64,000 nt of DNA from Streptomyces sp. TSRI0107 (GTDB taxonomy: Bacteria; Actinomycetota; Actinomycetes; Streptomycetales; Streptomycetaceae), in NCBI RefSeq assembly GCF_001905845.1, contig NZ_LIVZ01000020.1, positions 1 to 64,000 on the forward strand. Direction: 5' to 3'. A model generated the notes under the pieces. The model did no database searches, was not told where the DNA came from, and was given only the letters and a program-made list of their open reading frames with translations. Positions 50,616-58,511 of the stretch are shown in pieces (position 1 is the first letter of the stretch; every line of letters starts with the position of its first letter). Made by a program: the position numbers and the translations under genes.

Positions 50616-50810
50616 TCACGCGGGCGAGGGACTCTCGTCCTCGACGCGCCCGGTCCCCTCACTCCGGTCCTCCTGGCCGGCTCCCTGCATCGCCAGCCGC
50701 AGGAGCTGGTGGCAGATCGGACAGTGCCGGGTCAGGTGGCGGTACGACGACGCGGCCGACAGGTGCGCGCGGAGCAGTGCCCGCGTCTCGTGCCTCGCCG
50801 ATGTCGCCAT
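50616..50810 (-). CDS. DUF6274 family small protein
   Basis: 64 aa: MATSARHETRALLRAHLSAA then SSYRHLTRHCPICHQLLRLA, with a CxxC pair (HCPICH) that could bind metal or be redox active, and an acidic Ser/Glu-rich tail. GGAGG precedes the ATG by 6 bases. A small protein conserved near bldC and hrpA in Streptomyces; its role is unknown. 255 unassigned bases (50811-51065) lie upstream. Confidence 0.75.
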   Translation of the reverse strand: MATSARHETRALLRAHLSAASSYRHLTRHCPICHQLLRLAMQGAGQEDRSEGTGRVEDESPSPA

Positions 50811-51018
50811 ACGCCACCTCCGGGGGCCGTGCCGGAAACAGTGCCCTGACTCCTGGGGTACCGACCGAATGTGACGCCGTCAAGGGCGCCAGCGGCGCCA
50901 GGAGGGCCGTATACGAGCCGGAGGCGGATTTGGGATGCCGGACGCTCTTGAAGCGCTGTGAGGGGCCGTCAGGGCCCGCGTCTCGGCGGAGTGCGCGCTG
51001 GAGGCCTGCCAGAGGGAA

Positions 51019-51057
51019 CGAAGAAGGCCCGCTCCCTCGCGGGGCGGGCCTTCTTCG
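51019..51057. terminator. tRNA-Asp terminator (copy 1)
   Basis: A hairpin CGAAGAAGGCCCGCTCC / GGGGCGGGCCTTCTTCG around a short loop, 9 bases past the 3' end of the minus-strand tRNA. Symmetric, with T-rich flanks. Confidence 0.8.
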
Positions 51058-51065
51058 TTTCAATG

Positions 51066-51140
51066 CGGTCCTGACGGGATTTGAACCCGCGGCCTCCACC
51101 TTGACAGGGTGGCGAGCACTCCAAACTGCTCCACAGGACC
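51066..51140 (-). tRNA. tRNA-Asp (GTC), copy 1
   Basis: 75 nt. Acceptor GGTCCTG/CAGGACC with discriminator G, anticodon stem CCACC/GGTGG with loop CTGTCAA (GTC). Identical to the copy at 55388-55462. CCA not encoded. Confidence 0.95.
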
Positions 51141-51233
51141 AGGTTTCGCTGCGCTATTCCTGCGTTGCGCTGCGAGAAGAGACTGTACAGGAGCCGGGCC
51201 GCCTGGTCGAACTCACGCTGTGTGTCGGCTCGG

Positions 51234-54200
51234 TCACGGTGCCAACGTGTCGATCGCCTTCACGATCCGCTTGTCGGAGACGGGGTACGCCGTGCCCAGC
51301 GTGTGGGCGAAGTAGCTGACCCGCAGCTCCTCGATCATCCAGCGGATGTCGAGGACCGCGGACGGCACCGGGCGGCCCTGCGGCATCTGCTCCAGCAGCC
51401 AGGCGTACTCGTCCTGCATCTCGTGGACCTTCTCCATGCGGGTCGTGTCCCGCTGGACGTTCGTCGGCATCTGCTGCAGGCGGCGGTCCGCCGCCACCAG
51501 ATAGCGCATCAGGTCCGGCAGCCGCCGCAGCCCCGTCTCCGTCACGAAGCCCGGCTTCACCAGCGCGTCCAGCTGCTTCCGTACGTCCTGGAGGTTCGGC
51601 AGCAGCGCCGGGCTGCGTACGCCCTTCAGACGACGCTCACAGGCCTGCCAGGCGGCCAGCACCTGCTGCACCTGGGCGACCGTGCGCACCGTCGTGTCGA
51701 CGATCTCCGCGCGGACCTTGTCGTACAGCTTCCGGTACGACTCCTCGTCCCACGCGGGACCCCCGAAGTCCGCGATCAGCTTGTCCGCCGCCGCCATCGC
51801 GCAGTCGTCGAACAGCGCCTGGATGGAGCCGTGCGGGTTCGCCGACAGGGCGAGCTTCTGGGCGTTCGTCAGCTTTTCGGACGCGAACTTCGCCGGGTTG
51901 ACCGGGATGTTCCGCAGGATCAGCCGGCGCGTGCCCTTCCACATCGCCTCCGCCTGTTCGGCCTCGGTGTCGAAGAGGCGTACGGAGACCGTGTCGCCGT
52001 CGTCGACGAGCGCCGGGTACGCCTTGACGGGCTGCCCGGCCCGCCGGGTCTCGAACACGCGGGTGAGCGCGCCGATCGTCCAGTCGGTGAGGCCCTTGCG
52101 TTCCAGGGACTCCCCGCCCTGGCGCACGGCGGTCGCCGCGGCGGCCTGGGACAGGGCCTGGCGCGCCTTCGGCTTCAGCTTGAGCTTCAGCGCTTCGAGG
52201 TCCTTGTCCTCGGCCAGCTTGCGGCGCCGCTCGTCGACGATGCGGAAGGTGATCCGCAGATGGTCCGGCACCTTCGCCCAGTCGAAGTCGTCCGCCTCGA
52301 ACGGAACGCCGACCATCCGCTTCAGCTCGCGGGCCATGGTGACGGTCAGCGGCTCCTGGAGGGGTACCGCCTTCTCCAGGAACGCCTTCGCGTAGTTCGG
52401 CGCGGGCACGTAGTTGCGGCGGATCGGTTTCGGGAGCGAACGGATCAGCTCGGTCACCAACTCCTCCCGCAGGCCGGGGATCTGCCAGTCGAAGCCCTCG
52501 CCGGTGACCTGGTTGAGCACCTGGAGCGGGATGTGGACCGTGACACCGTCGGCGTCCGCGCCCGGCTCGAACTGGTACGTCACGCGGAGCTTCAGCGGGC
52601 CCTGCCGCCAGGTGTCGGGGTAGTCCGCCTTGGTGACCGCCTCCGCCGACTCCCGGATCAGCATCTCGCGCTCGAAGTCCAGGAAGTCCGGCTGCTCGTG
52701 CCGCTTGCGCTTCCACCAGGAGTCGAAGTGGGCACCGGAGACGACGTGGTCGGGGACCCGCTGTTCGTAGAAGTCGAACAGCGTCTCGTCGTCGACGACG
52801 ATGTCCCGGCGCCGGGCGCGGTGCTCCAGCTCCTCGACCTCGCTGAGGAGTCTGCGGTTGTCGGCGAAGAACTTGTGGTGGGTGCGCCAGTCGCCCTCGA
52901 CCAGCGCGTTCCGGATGAACAGCTCGCGGCTGACCTCCGGGTCGATCCGGCCGTAGTTCACCTTGCGCTGGGCGACGATCGGGACGCCGTACAGCGTGAC
53001 CTTCTCGTACGCCATCACGGCCGCCTGGTCCTTCTCCCAGTGCGGTTCGCTGTACGTCCGCTTGATCAGGTGCTCGGCGAGGGGTTCGACCCACTCCGGC
53101 TCGATCTTCGCGTTGACGCGGGCCCACAGGCGGCTGGTCTCCACCAGCTCGGCGGACATCACGAAGCGCGGCTGCTTCTTGAACAGGGCGGAGCCCGGGA
53201 AGATGGCGAACTTGGCGTTCCGGGCGCCCAGGTACTCGTTCTTGTTGCCGTCCTTCACGTCCTTCATGCCGATGTGCGACAGGAGGCCGGCGAGGAGGGA
53301 GACGTGGACGCGGTCGGCGGGGGCGTCGTCCTCGTTGAGATGGATGCCCATCTGCTTGGCGACCGTGCGCAGCTGGGTGTAGATGTCCTGCCATTCGCGG
53401 ATGCGCAGGAAGTTCAGGTACTCCTGCTTGCACATCCGGCGGAAGGACGACGAGCCGCGCTCCTTCTGCTGCTCGCGGACGTACCGCCACAGGTTGAGGT
53501 AGGCGAGGAAGTCGCTGGTCTCGTCCTTGAAGCGGGCGTGCTGCTGGTCGGCCTGGGTCTGCTTGTCGGCCGGGCGCTCGCGCGGGTCCTGGATGGAGAG
53601 CGCGGCGGCTATCACCATGACCTCGCGGACACAGCCGTTGCGGTCGGCCTCCAGGACCATGCGGGCCAGCCGGGGGTCGACCGGCAGCTGGGCCAGCTTG
53701 CGGCCGGTGTCGGTGAGCCGCTTGCGGGGGTCCTTCTGCTGCGGGTCGAGCGCGCCCAGCTCCTGGAGGAGCTGCACGCCGTCGCGGATGTTGCGGTGGT
53801 CCGGCGGGTCGATGAAGGGGAACTTCTCGATGTCGCCGAGGCCGGCCGCGGTCATCTGGAGGATGACGGAGGCCAGGTTGGTCCGCAGGATCTCCGCGTC
53901 CGTGAACTCGGGCCGGGCGAGGAAGTCGTCCTCGCTGTACAGCCGGATGCAGATGCCGTCGGACGTGCGGCCGCAGCGGCCCTTGCGCTGGTTGGCGCTG
54001 GCCTGCGAGATCGCCTCGATGGGCAGCCGCTGGACCTTGGTGCGGTGGCTGTAGCGGGAGATCCGGGCGAAGCCGGGGTCGATGACGTACTTGATGCCCG
54101 GCACGGTCAGGGACGTCTCGGCCACGTTCGTGGCGAGCACGATCCGGCGCCCGGTGTGCGGCTGGAACACCCGGTGCTGCTCGGCGTGGGTCAGCCGGGC

Positions 54201-55178
54201 GTACAGGGGCAGCACCTCGGTGAACCTGTACTGCTTCTTGTTCAGCGCGTCCGCGGTGTCCCGGATCTCGCGCTCGCCGGAGAGGAAGACGAGGATGTCG
54301 CCCTTCCCCTCGGCCATCAGCTCCTCCACCGCGTCCGTGATCGCGGTGATCTGGTCCCGGTCGGTGTCCTCGGAGTCCTCTTCGAGGAGCGGGCGGTAGC
54401 GCACCTCCACCGGGTACGTCCGGCCGCTGACCTCGATGATCGGCGCGTCGCCGAAGTGCCGGGAGAACCGCTCGGGGTCGATGGTCGCCGAGGTGATGAC
54501 GACCTTGAGGTCGGGCCGCTTCGGCAGCAGCTGGGCCAGATACCCGAGCAGGAAGTCGATGTTGAGGGACCGCTCGTGTGCCTCGTCGATGATGATCGTG
54601 TCGTAGGCGCGCAGCTCGCGGTCGGTCTGGATCTCGGCGAGCAGGATGCCGTCCGTCATCAGCTTGATGAACGTGGCGTCCGGGTTCACCTGGTCCGTGA
54701 ACCGCACCTTCCAGCCGACGGCCTCGCCGAGCGGCGTGTCCAGCTCGTCGGCGACCCGCTCGGCGACCGTGCGGGCGGCGATCCGGCGGGGCTGGGTGTG
54801 CCCGATCATGCCGCGCACGCCCCGGCCCAGCTCGAGGCAGATCTTCGGGATCTGGGTGGTCTTGCCGGAGCCGGTCTCACCCGCGACGATCACCACCTGG
54901 TGATCACGGATGGCGGCCGCGATCTCGTCCTTCTTCTGGCTGACGGGCAGCTGCTCGGGATAGCTGATCCCGGGCACACGGGTGCGCCGCTCGGCCATCC
55001 GCCCCTCGGCCTTGGCGACCTCCGCCTCGATCTCGGCGAGAACGGCGGCCCGGGCCTCCGGCTTGCGGATCTTGCGCGCGCCTTCGAGCCTGCGCCCGAG
55101 CCGGTGCGCGTCGCGCAGCGAGAGCTCGGTCAGACGGGGGGCGAGAGCGCCGAGGGCGGGGGCGGGGTGCGTAGACAT
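51234..55178 (-). CDS. hrpA: ATP-dependent RNA helicase HrpA (DEAH family)
   Basis: 1314 aa. Walker A GETGSGKT at 100-107, DEAH box at 198-201 (IIIDEAHERS), then TSATIDPERF, a helicase C domain with VPLYARLTHAEQHRVFQPHT-type LPLYARLTHAEQHRVF and RRKGRCGRTSDG, followed by the HA2, OB-fold and the long C-terminal DUF3418-type domain of bacterial HrpA. Full length for the family (about 1300 aa). In E. coli HrpA acts in mRNA processing and ribosome rescue. It lies between two identical tRNA-Asp genes. Confidence 0.96.
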   Translation of the reverse strand: MSTHPAPALGALAPRLTELSLRDAHRLGRRLEGARKIRKPEARAAVLAEIEAEVAKAEGRMAERRTRVPGISYPEQLPVSQKKDEIAAAIRDHQVVIVAGETGSGKTTQIPKICLELGRGVRGMIGHTQPRRIAARTVAERVADELDTPLGEAVGWKVRFTDQVNPDATFIKLMTDGILLAEIQTDRELRAYDTIIIDEAHERSLNIDFLLGYLAQLLPKRPDLKVVITSATIDPERFSRHFGDAPIIEVSGRTYPVEVRYRPLLEEDSEDTDRDQITAITDAVEELMAEGKGDILVFLSGEREIRDTADALNKKQYRFTEVLPLYARLTHAEQHRVFQPHTGRRIVLATNVAETSLTVPGIKYVIDPGFARISRYSHRTKVQRLPIEAISQASANQRKGRCGRTSDGICIRLYSEDDFLARPEFTDAEILRTNLASVILQMTAAGLGDIEKFPFIDPPDHRNIRDGVQLLQELGALDPQQKDPRKRLTDTGRKLAQLPVDPRLARMVLEADRNGCVREVMVIAAALSIQDPRERPADKQTQADQQHARFKDETSDFLAYLNLWRYVREQQKERGSSSFRRMCKQEYLNFLRIREWQDIYTQLRTVAKQMGIHLNEDDAPADRVHVSLLAGLLSHIGMKDVKDGNKNEYLGARNAKFAIFPGSALFKKQPRFVMSAELVETSRLWARVNAKIEPEWVEPLAEHLIKRTYSEPHWEKDQAAVMAYEKVTLYGVPIVAQRKVNYGRIDPEVSRELFIRNALVEGDWRTHHKFFADNRRLLSEVEELEHRARRRDIVVDDETLFDFYEQRVPDHVVSGAHFDSWWKRKRHEQPDFLDFEREMLIRESAEAVTKADYPDTWRQGPLKLRVTYQFEPGADADGVTVHIPLQVLNQVTGEGFDWQIPGLREELVTELIRSLPKPIRRNYVPAPNYAKAFLEKAVPLQEPLTVTMARELKRMVGVPFEADDFDWAKVPDHLRITFRIVDERRRKLAEDKDLEALKLKLKPKARQALSQAAAATAVRQGGESLERKGLTDWTIGALTRVFETRRAGQPVKAYPALVDDGDTVSVRLFDTEAEQAEAMWKGTRRLILRNIPVNPAKFASEKLTNAQKLALSANPHGSIQALFDDCAMAAADKLIADFGGPAWDEESYRKLYDKVRAEIVDTTVRTVAQVQQVLAAWQACERRLKGVRSPALLPNLQDVRKQLDALVKPGFVTETGLRRLPDLMRYLVAADRRLQQMPTNVQRDTTRMEKVHEMQDEYAWLLEQMPQGRPVPSAVLDIRWMIEELRVSYFAHTLGTAYPVSDKRIVKAIDTLAP

Positions 55179-55252
55179 ACGCAGTCCAGGATCGCATCCC
55201 CCCGAAATTCCTGGCTAACGCTTTTGCTCCGCCGACACGGGACGGCAACGGA

Positions 55253-55284
55253 AGAAGGGCCCGATCAGACGATCGGGCCCTTCT
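55253..55284. terminator. terminator of the Glu-Asp-Phe tRNA cluster
   Basis: A 14-bp perfect stem AGAAGGGCCCGATC / GATCGGGCCCTTCT with loop AGAC, just past the tRNA-Phe 3' end. Confidence 0.8.
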
Positions 55285-55289
55285 CTTTG

Positions 55290-55363
55290 TGGCTGGGGCC
55301 GGGGTCGAACCGGCGACCTTCCGCTTTTCAGGCGGACGCTCGTACCAACTGAGCTACCCAGCC
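55290..55363 (-). tRNA. tRNA-Phe (GAA)
   Basis: 74 nt. Acceptor GGCTGGG/CCCAGCC with discriminator A, anticodon stem TCCGC/GCGGA with loop CTGAAAA (GAA), T-arm GCCGG-TTCGACC-CCGGC. CCA not encoded. Third tRNA of a Glu-Asp-Phe cluster. Confidence 0.95.
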
Positions 55364-55368
55364 ACGAG

Positions 55369-55382
55369 GTTTCACGTGAAAC
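55369..55382. promoter_or_regulatory. parS centromere site between tRNA-Phe and tRNA-Asp
   Basis: A perfect GTTTCACGTGAAAC, extended to AGGTTTCACGTGAAACCT (18-bp palindrome, 55367-55384), in the 24-base spacer of a tRNA cluster. Confidence 0.85.
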
Positions 55383-55387
55383 CTCAG

Positions 55388-55462
55388 CGGTCCTGACGGG
55401 ATTTGAACCCGCGGCCTCCACCTTGACAGGGTGGCGAGCACTCCAAACTGCTCCACAGGACC
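55388..55462 (-). tRNA. tRNA-Asp (GTC), copy 2
   Basis: 75 nt, identical to 51066-51140. Second tRNA of a Glu-Asp-Phe cluster read on the minus strand. Confidence 0.95.
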
Positions 55463-55515
55463 AAGCGTGGCGTGTGTGCGAACCAGCGTAGCCAAGTGTC
55501 GCACACGGTACTGCG

Positions 55516-55588
55516 TGCCCCCAACGGGATTCGAACCCGTGCTACCGCCTTGAAAGGGCGGCGTCCTAGGCCGCTAGACGATGAGGGC
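55516..55588 (-). tRNA. tRNA-Glu (TTC)
   Basis: 73 nt. Acceptor GCCCTCA/TGGGGGC (one G-U pair) with discriminator A, anticodon stem CCGCC/GGCGG with loop CTTTCAA (TTC), T-arm ACGGG-TTCGAAT-CCCGT. First of the Glu-Asp-Phe cluster; glutamyl-tRNA also feeds heme synthesis. CCA not encoded. Confidence 0.95.
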
Positions 55589-55668
55589 TATCGGCCCGCC
55601 TGGGCGCTTCTCAGCGCGTCGGGGACGTGAGAAGCATATGGGATGGCGGGAGGGATCGCCAAAACGGT

Positions 55669-57207
55669 TTACGGAGAGGGGCTGCCGGAGCCGGCCGGCG
55701 ACGGGGACGCGCCCGGTTGGTTCTCCTCCACCAGATGGCGGCTGACCTCCGCCGTCGTCAGGCCGAGGCCGCCCAGCCTGATCGCGTCCCAGGCCTGCAG
55801 ACGGCGGGAGTCGCGGTCGAAGTAGAGGATCGACGCCTCGATCGGATCGGGGTCCTCGTCCTCGACCGCGCGCAGTCCGCTGCCGCCCGTGGAGCCCTCG
55901 ATGCGCAGCCGGGTGCCGTACTTCATGACCTCCGTCTCCTGGTGGTGGACATGCCCCGCCAGGACCAGCGGCACCTCGCCGTCGGTCCTCCGGGCGGCCG
56001 CCGGTTCATGGGCCACGGCGACGTCCACCGGCGTACCGGCGGCCCGTTCGTCGCGCAGGGCGGAGGCCAGCCGGGCGCCCGCCAGCTCCTGGGACCGCTC
56101 GGCGCCGGTCCGGGCGGCCGTGCGGTCGGGGGTGAACTGGGGATCGCCGATGCCCGCGAAGCGCAGGCCCGCGACGGTCTCGGCACGGCCGTCGTCCAGG
56201 ACGTGCACGTTCTTCAGACGCTCCAGATAGCGCTGGGTGACCCGGGAGTCGTGGTTGCCCCGGACCCAGACGTACGGGGCGCCGAGGTCCTCGACCGGGT
56301 CCAGGAAGCCGTTCTCCGCCGCCGTGCCGTGGTCCATGGTGTCGCCGGAGTCGACGATCACGTTCACCTCGTACTGCTCCACCAGCGAGGCGATGATCGT
56401 CCAGCTCGCCGGGTTGAGGTGGATGTCGGAGACGTGCAGGACGCGGATGGTGGTCGGGTCGGGGGCGTACGCGGGGAGCGTGGAGGTGGCGTCGTAGAGC
56501 TTCGTCACGTTCGTCACCAGGCGCGCCAACTCCTTCTGGTAGACGTCGAATTCGGTGACGATGCTGCGCGCGTCGCCGACCAGGCTGGGCGCGGAGGAGA
56601 GCAGGCCGGAGAAGCGCGGCTCCAGGACCGACTTCGGGTTCCAGGTCGCGTACGCCGTCGCGCCGGAGGCGGCGAGCAGGGCGAGGGCGAGGCCGCCGGC
56701 GGCCAGCGCGCGGCGCGGGCGGCGGTAGACGGCGAGGCCGAGGGCGGTGGCGCCGGCGACCACGGCGACGCCGGAGCGGACGGCCAGGTCGAGGGTGCCG
56801 TGGCCGACGTCGCGGGTGACCTCGTCCTGGAGTCCGGAGAGGCGTTCGGGGTGGTCGACCAGGGCCTGGGAGCGGACCGGGTCGAGCTGGTCGACGTTGA
56901 CGTCCAGGCGGACCGGGGCGATGTGGCTGTCCAGGTGCAGCGCGCCCAGCGGAGAGACGTTGATCTTCGTGCCGCCGGTGAAGGACGGGCGCAGGGTCAT
57001 CGTCGTGTCCATCGGCCCGACCGGGACCCTCACCTGGCCGACGACCAGCAGGCCCAGCCAGCCGCCGAGCAGCACGACCGCGACCACGCCGAGGGCGCGG
57101 GCCCACGGGCCGGGCCCGGCGGCCAGTTCGAGCACGGGTGGGCGGGGACGGGACGGCTTGCGGTTGCGGGTCAGGACGTTCAGGACTGCGGCGGGGACGC
57201 GGGCCAT
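55669..57207 (-). CDS. membrane-anchored metallophosphoesterase
   Basis: 512 aa. Membrane segments at about residues 36-58 and 155-190 (two or three), separated by an extracytoplasmic loop, with the calcineurin-like phosphoesterase domain at about 240-470: DIHLN, SGDTMDH, GNHDS, and AGHVHH as metal ligands in order. The tail is Ser/Pro-rich. The substrate is unknown; the catalytic domain follows the last membrane segment. It is divergent from the small metallopeptidase gene, 107 bases away. Confidence 0.92.
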   Translation of the reverse strand: MARVPAAVLNVLTRNRKPSRPRPPVLELAAGPGPWARALGVVAVVLLGGWLGLLVVGQVRVPVGPMDTTMTLRPSFTGGTKINVSPLGALHLDSHIAPVRLDVNVDQLDPVRSQALVDHPERLSGLQDEVTRDVGHGTLDLAVRSGVAVVAGATALGLAVYRRPRRALAAGGLALALLAASGATAYATWNPKSVLEPRFSGLLSSAPSLVGDARSIVTEFDVYQKELARLVTNVTKLYDATSTLPAYAPDPTTIRVLHVSDIHLNPASWTIIASLVEQYEVNVIVDSGDTMDHGTAAENGFLDPVEDLGAPYVWVRGNHDSRVTQRYLERLKNVHVLDDGRAETVAGLRFAGIGDPQFTPDRTAARTGAERSQELAGARLASALRDERAAGTPVDVAVAHEPAAARRTDGEVPLVLAGHVHHQETEVMKYGTRLRIEGSTGGSGLRAVEDEDPDPIEASILYFDRDSRRLQAWDAIRLGGLGLTTAEVSRHLVEENQPGASPSPAGSGSPSP

Positions 57208-57314
57208 TGGGGCCGTATGCCCGGGAGCGGGGGTGGCTATGCGGGGACGTCCGGGTCGTCGTACAGGCGGTCGGCGGGCTCTCGTACGGCCGTGTCGTAC
57301 CCGACAATGGGCCT

Positions 57315-57665
57315 GTGCTGGAGATGACGCGCGAGGAGTTCGAGGAACTGGTCGCCGAGGCGCTGGACCGGATCCCGCCGGAGCTGACGCGGCTGATGGA
57401 CAACGTCGCGGTGTTCGTCGAGGACGAACCGCCGACCGACGACCCGGAGCTGCTCGGGCTCTACGAGGGGACCCCGCTGACCGAGCGGGGCGAGTGGTAC
57501 GCGGGGGTGCTGCCGGACCGGATCACCATCTACCGGGGGCCGACGCTGCGGATCTGCGAGAACCGGGAGGACGTCGTCGCGGAGACCGAGATCACCGTGG
57601 TCCACGAGATCGCCCACCACTTCGGGATCGACGACGCCCGGCTGCACGCGCTCGGTTACGGATGA
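57315..57665 (+). CDS. small zincin-type metallopeptidase family protein
   Basis: 116 aa from the GTG at 57315 (VLEMTREEFEELVAEALD); an ATG three codons later is the alternative. The HExxH zinc motif is HEIAHHFG near residue 95, with GIDDARLHALGYG after it; family members are minimal zincins with an acidic third ligand. No signal peptide or substrate domain is present, and the physiological role of the family is not established. GACAAT at 57303-57308 lies 6 bases before the GTG, so the mRNA is probably leaderless. Confidence 0.9.
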   Translation: MLEMTREEFEELVAEALDRIPPELTRLMDNVAVFVEDEPPTDDPELLGLYEGTPLTERGEWYAGVLPDRITIYRGPTLRICENREDVVAETEITVVHEIAHHFGIDDARLHALGYG

Positions 57666-57741
57666 GCCTGGCGCGTGTCCTCTTGCGGGCGGCGGGAGTT
57701 GGGCACGTTGACTCTTCACCGGCCCACGGAGGTGGCTGCTC

Positions 57742-58290
57742 GTGCGCCCCTTGTACGTACCCGTCCGCCTGGCCGCCGCCGTCGTGGCCGTCGCCGCAGC
57801 CACCGGCTGTGTGAGCGTGGGCGACGACGACGCCGGCCGGGCCAAGCCGTCCCACTCGGCGGGACGCGAGGGCGGCGCGGCGCCCGACGGGGGTCCGGCG
57901 GTGTCCGGCGGCGGCGCCGGGTACCAGGGCGTGGCGGCCGGGGAGGCCGGGCGCGCGGACGGCAAGGGCAAGGGCAAGGGGAAGAAGGGCGACGGCGGTA
58001 AGCCGGGGAAGTCGGCGGCGCCGTCCGGCTCCGCCGCGCCCGGCGGCGGCGCGTCCGCCCCGGAGCCGGCCGGGCCGGGCAGCACCGAGGGGCCCGGCGG
58101 TCCCGGCCACACGCCCGCGCAGCCGACGCCCGCGCCCACCACGCCCGCGCCGGAGCCCGAGCCGCCGTCGCCGGAGCCGACGGCCTCGCCGGAGCCGACG
58201 GTCGCCGAGCCGTCGTCGTCCGCGCATCCGGAGCCGGGACCGCAGCTGGTGGAGCGGGAACCGGCGCCGGAGGCGGGATCGCCGGCGTAA
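57742..58290 (+). CDS. low-complexity lipoprotein, unknown
   Basis: 182 aa from the GTG at 57742. A signal peptide with lipobox-like ATGC (Cys23) leads to an entirely low-complexity chain: Gly/Ala-rich, a KGKGKGKKGDGG basic block and then long Pro/Glu/Ser repeats (PTPAPTTPAPEPEPPSPEPT). Probably a cell-wall-spanning extended protein; no domain is seen. It follows the metallopeptidase gene by 76 bases on the same strand. Confidence 0.65.
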   Translation: MRPLYVPVRLAAAVVAVAAATGCVSVGDDDAGRAKPSHSAGREGGAAPDGGPAVSGGGAGYQGVAAGEAGRADGKGKGKGKKGDGGKPGKSAAPSGSAAPGGGASAPEPAGPGSTEGPGGPGHTPAQPTPAPTTPAPEPEPPSPEPTASPEPTVAEPSSSAHPEPGPQLVEREPAPEAGSPA

Positions 58291-58511
58291 TGAGGGTCAC
58301 GTGGTGGCGCTGGGCTGGCGGTTTGCCTTCAGGGGTGGTGGGTGCGTATGGTGGTAGATCGTTTGATCCCATTTGCCCGGCGCCAATCAGAAGCGCGCCG
58401 TGTGGCGCGTACTCTCCTTTGCCGTGGCTGACCGCATCGAGGCGGTCGTATTGCGAATCACGGAGTTGACGGGCGCGTGCCGACTGAGACTCCGGAAGGT
58501 TTCGCAGACGT

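Noticed and set aside
55627..57327. 566-codon plus frame over the metallophosphoesterase gene
   Set aside because: Antisense shadow; the minus-strand frame has all the phosphoesterase motifs.
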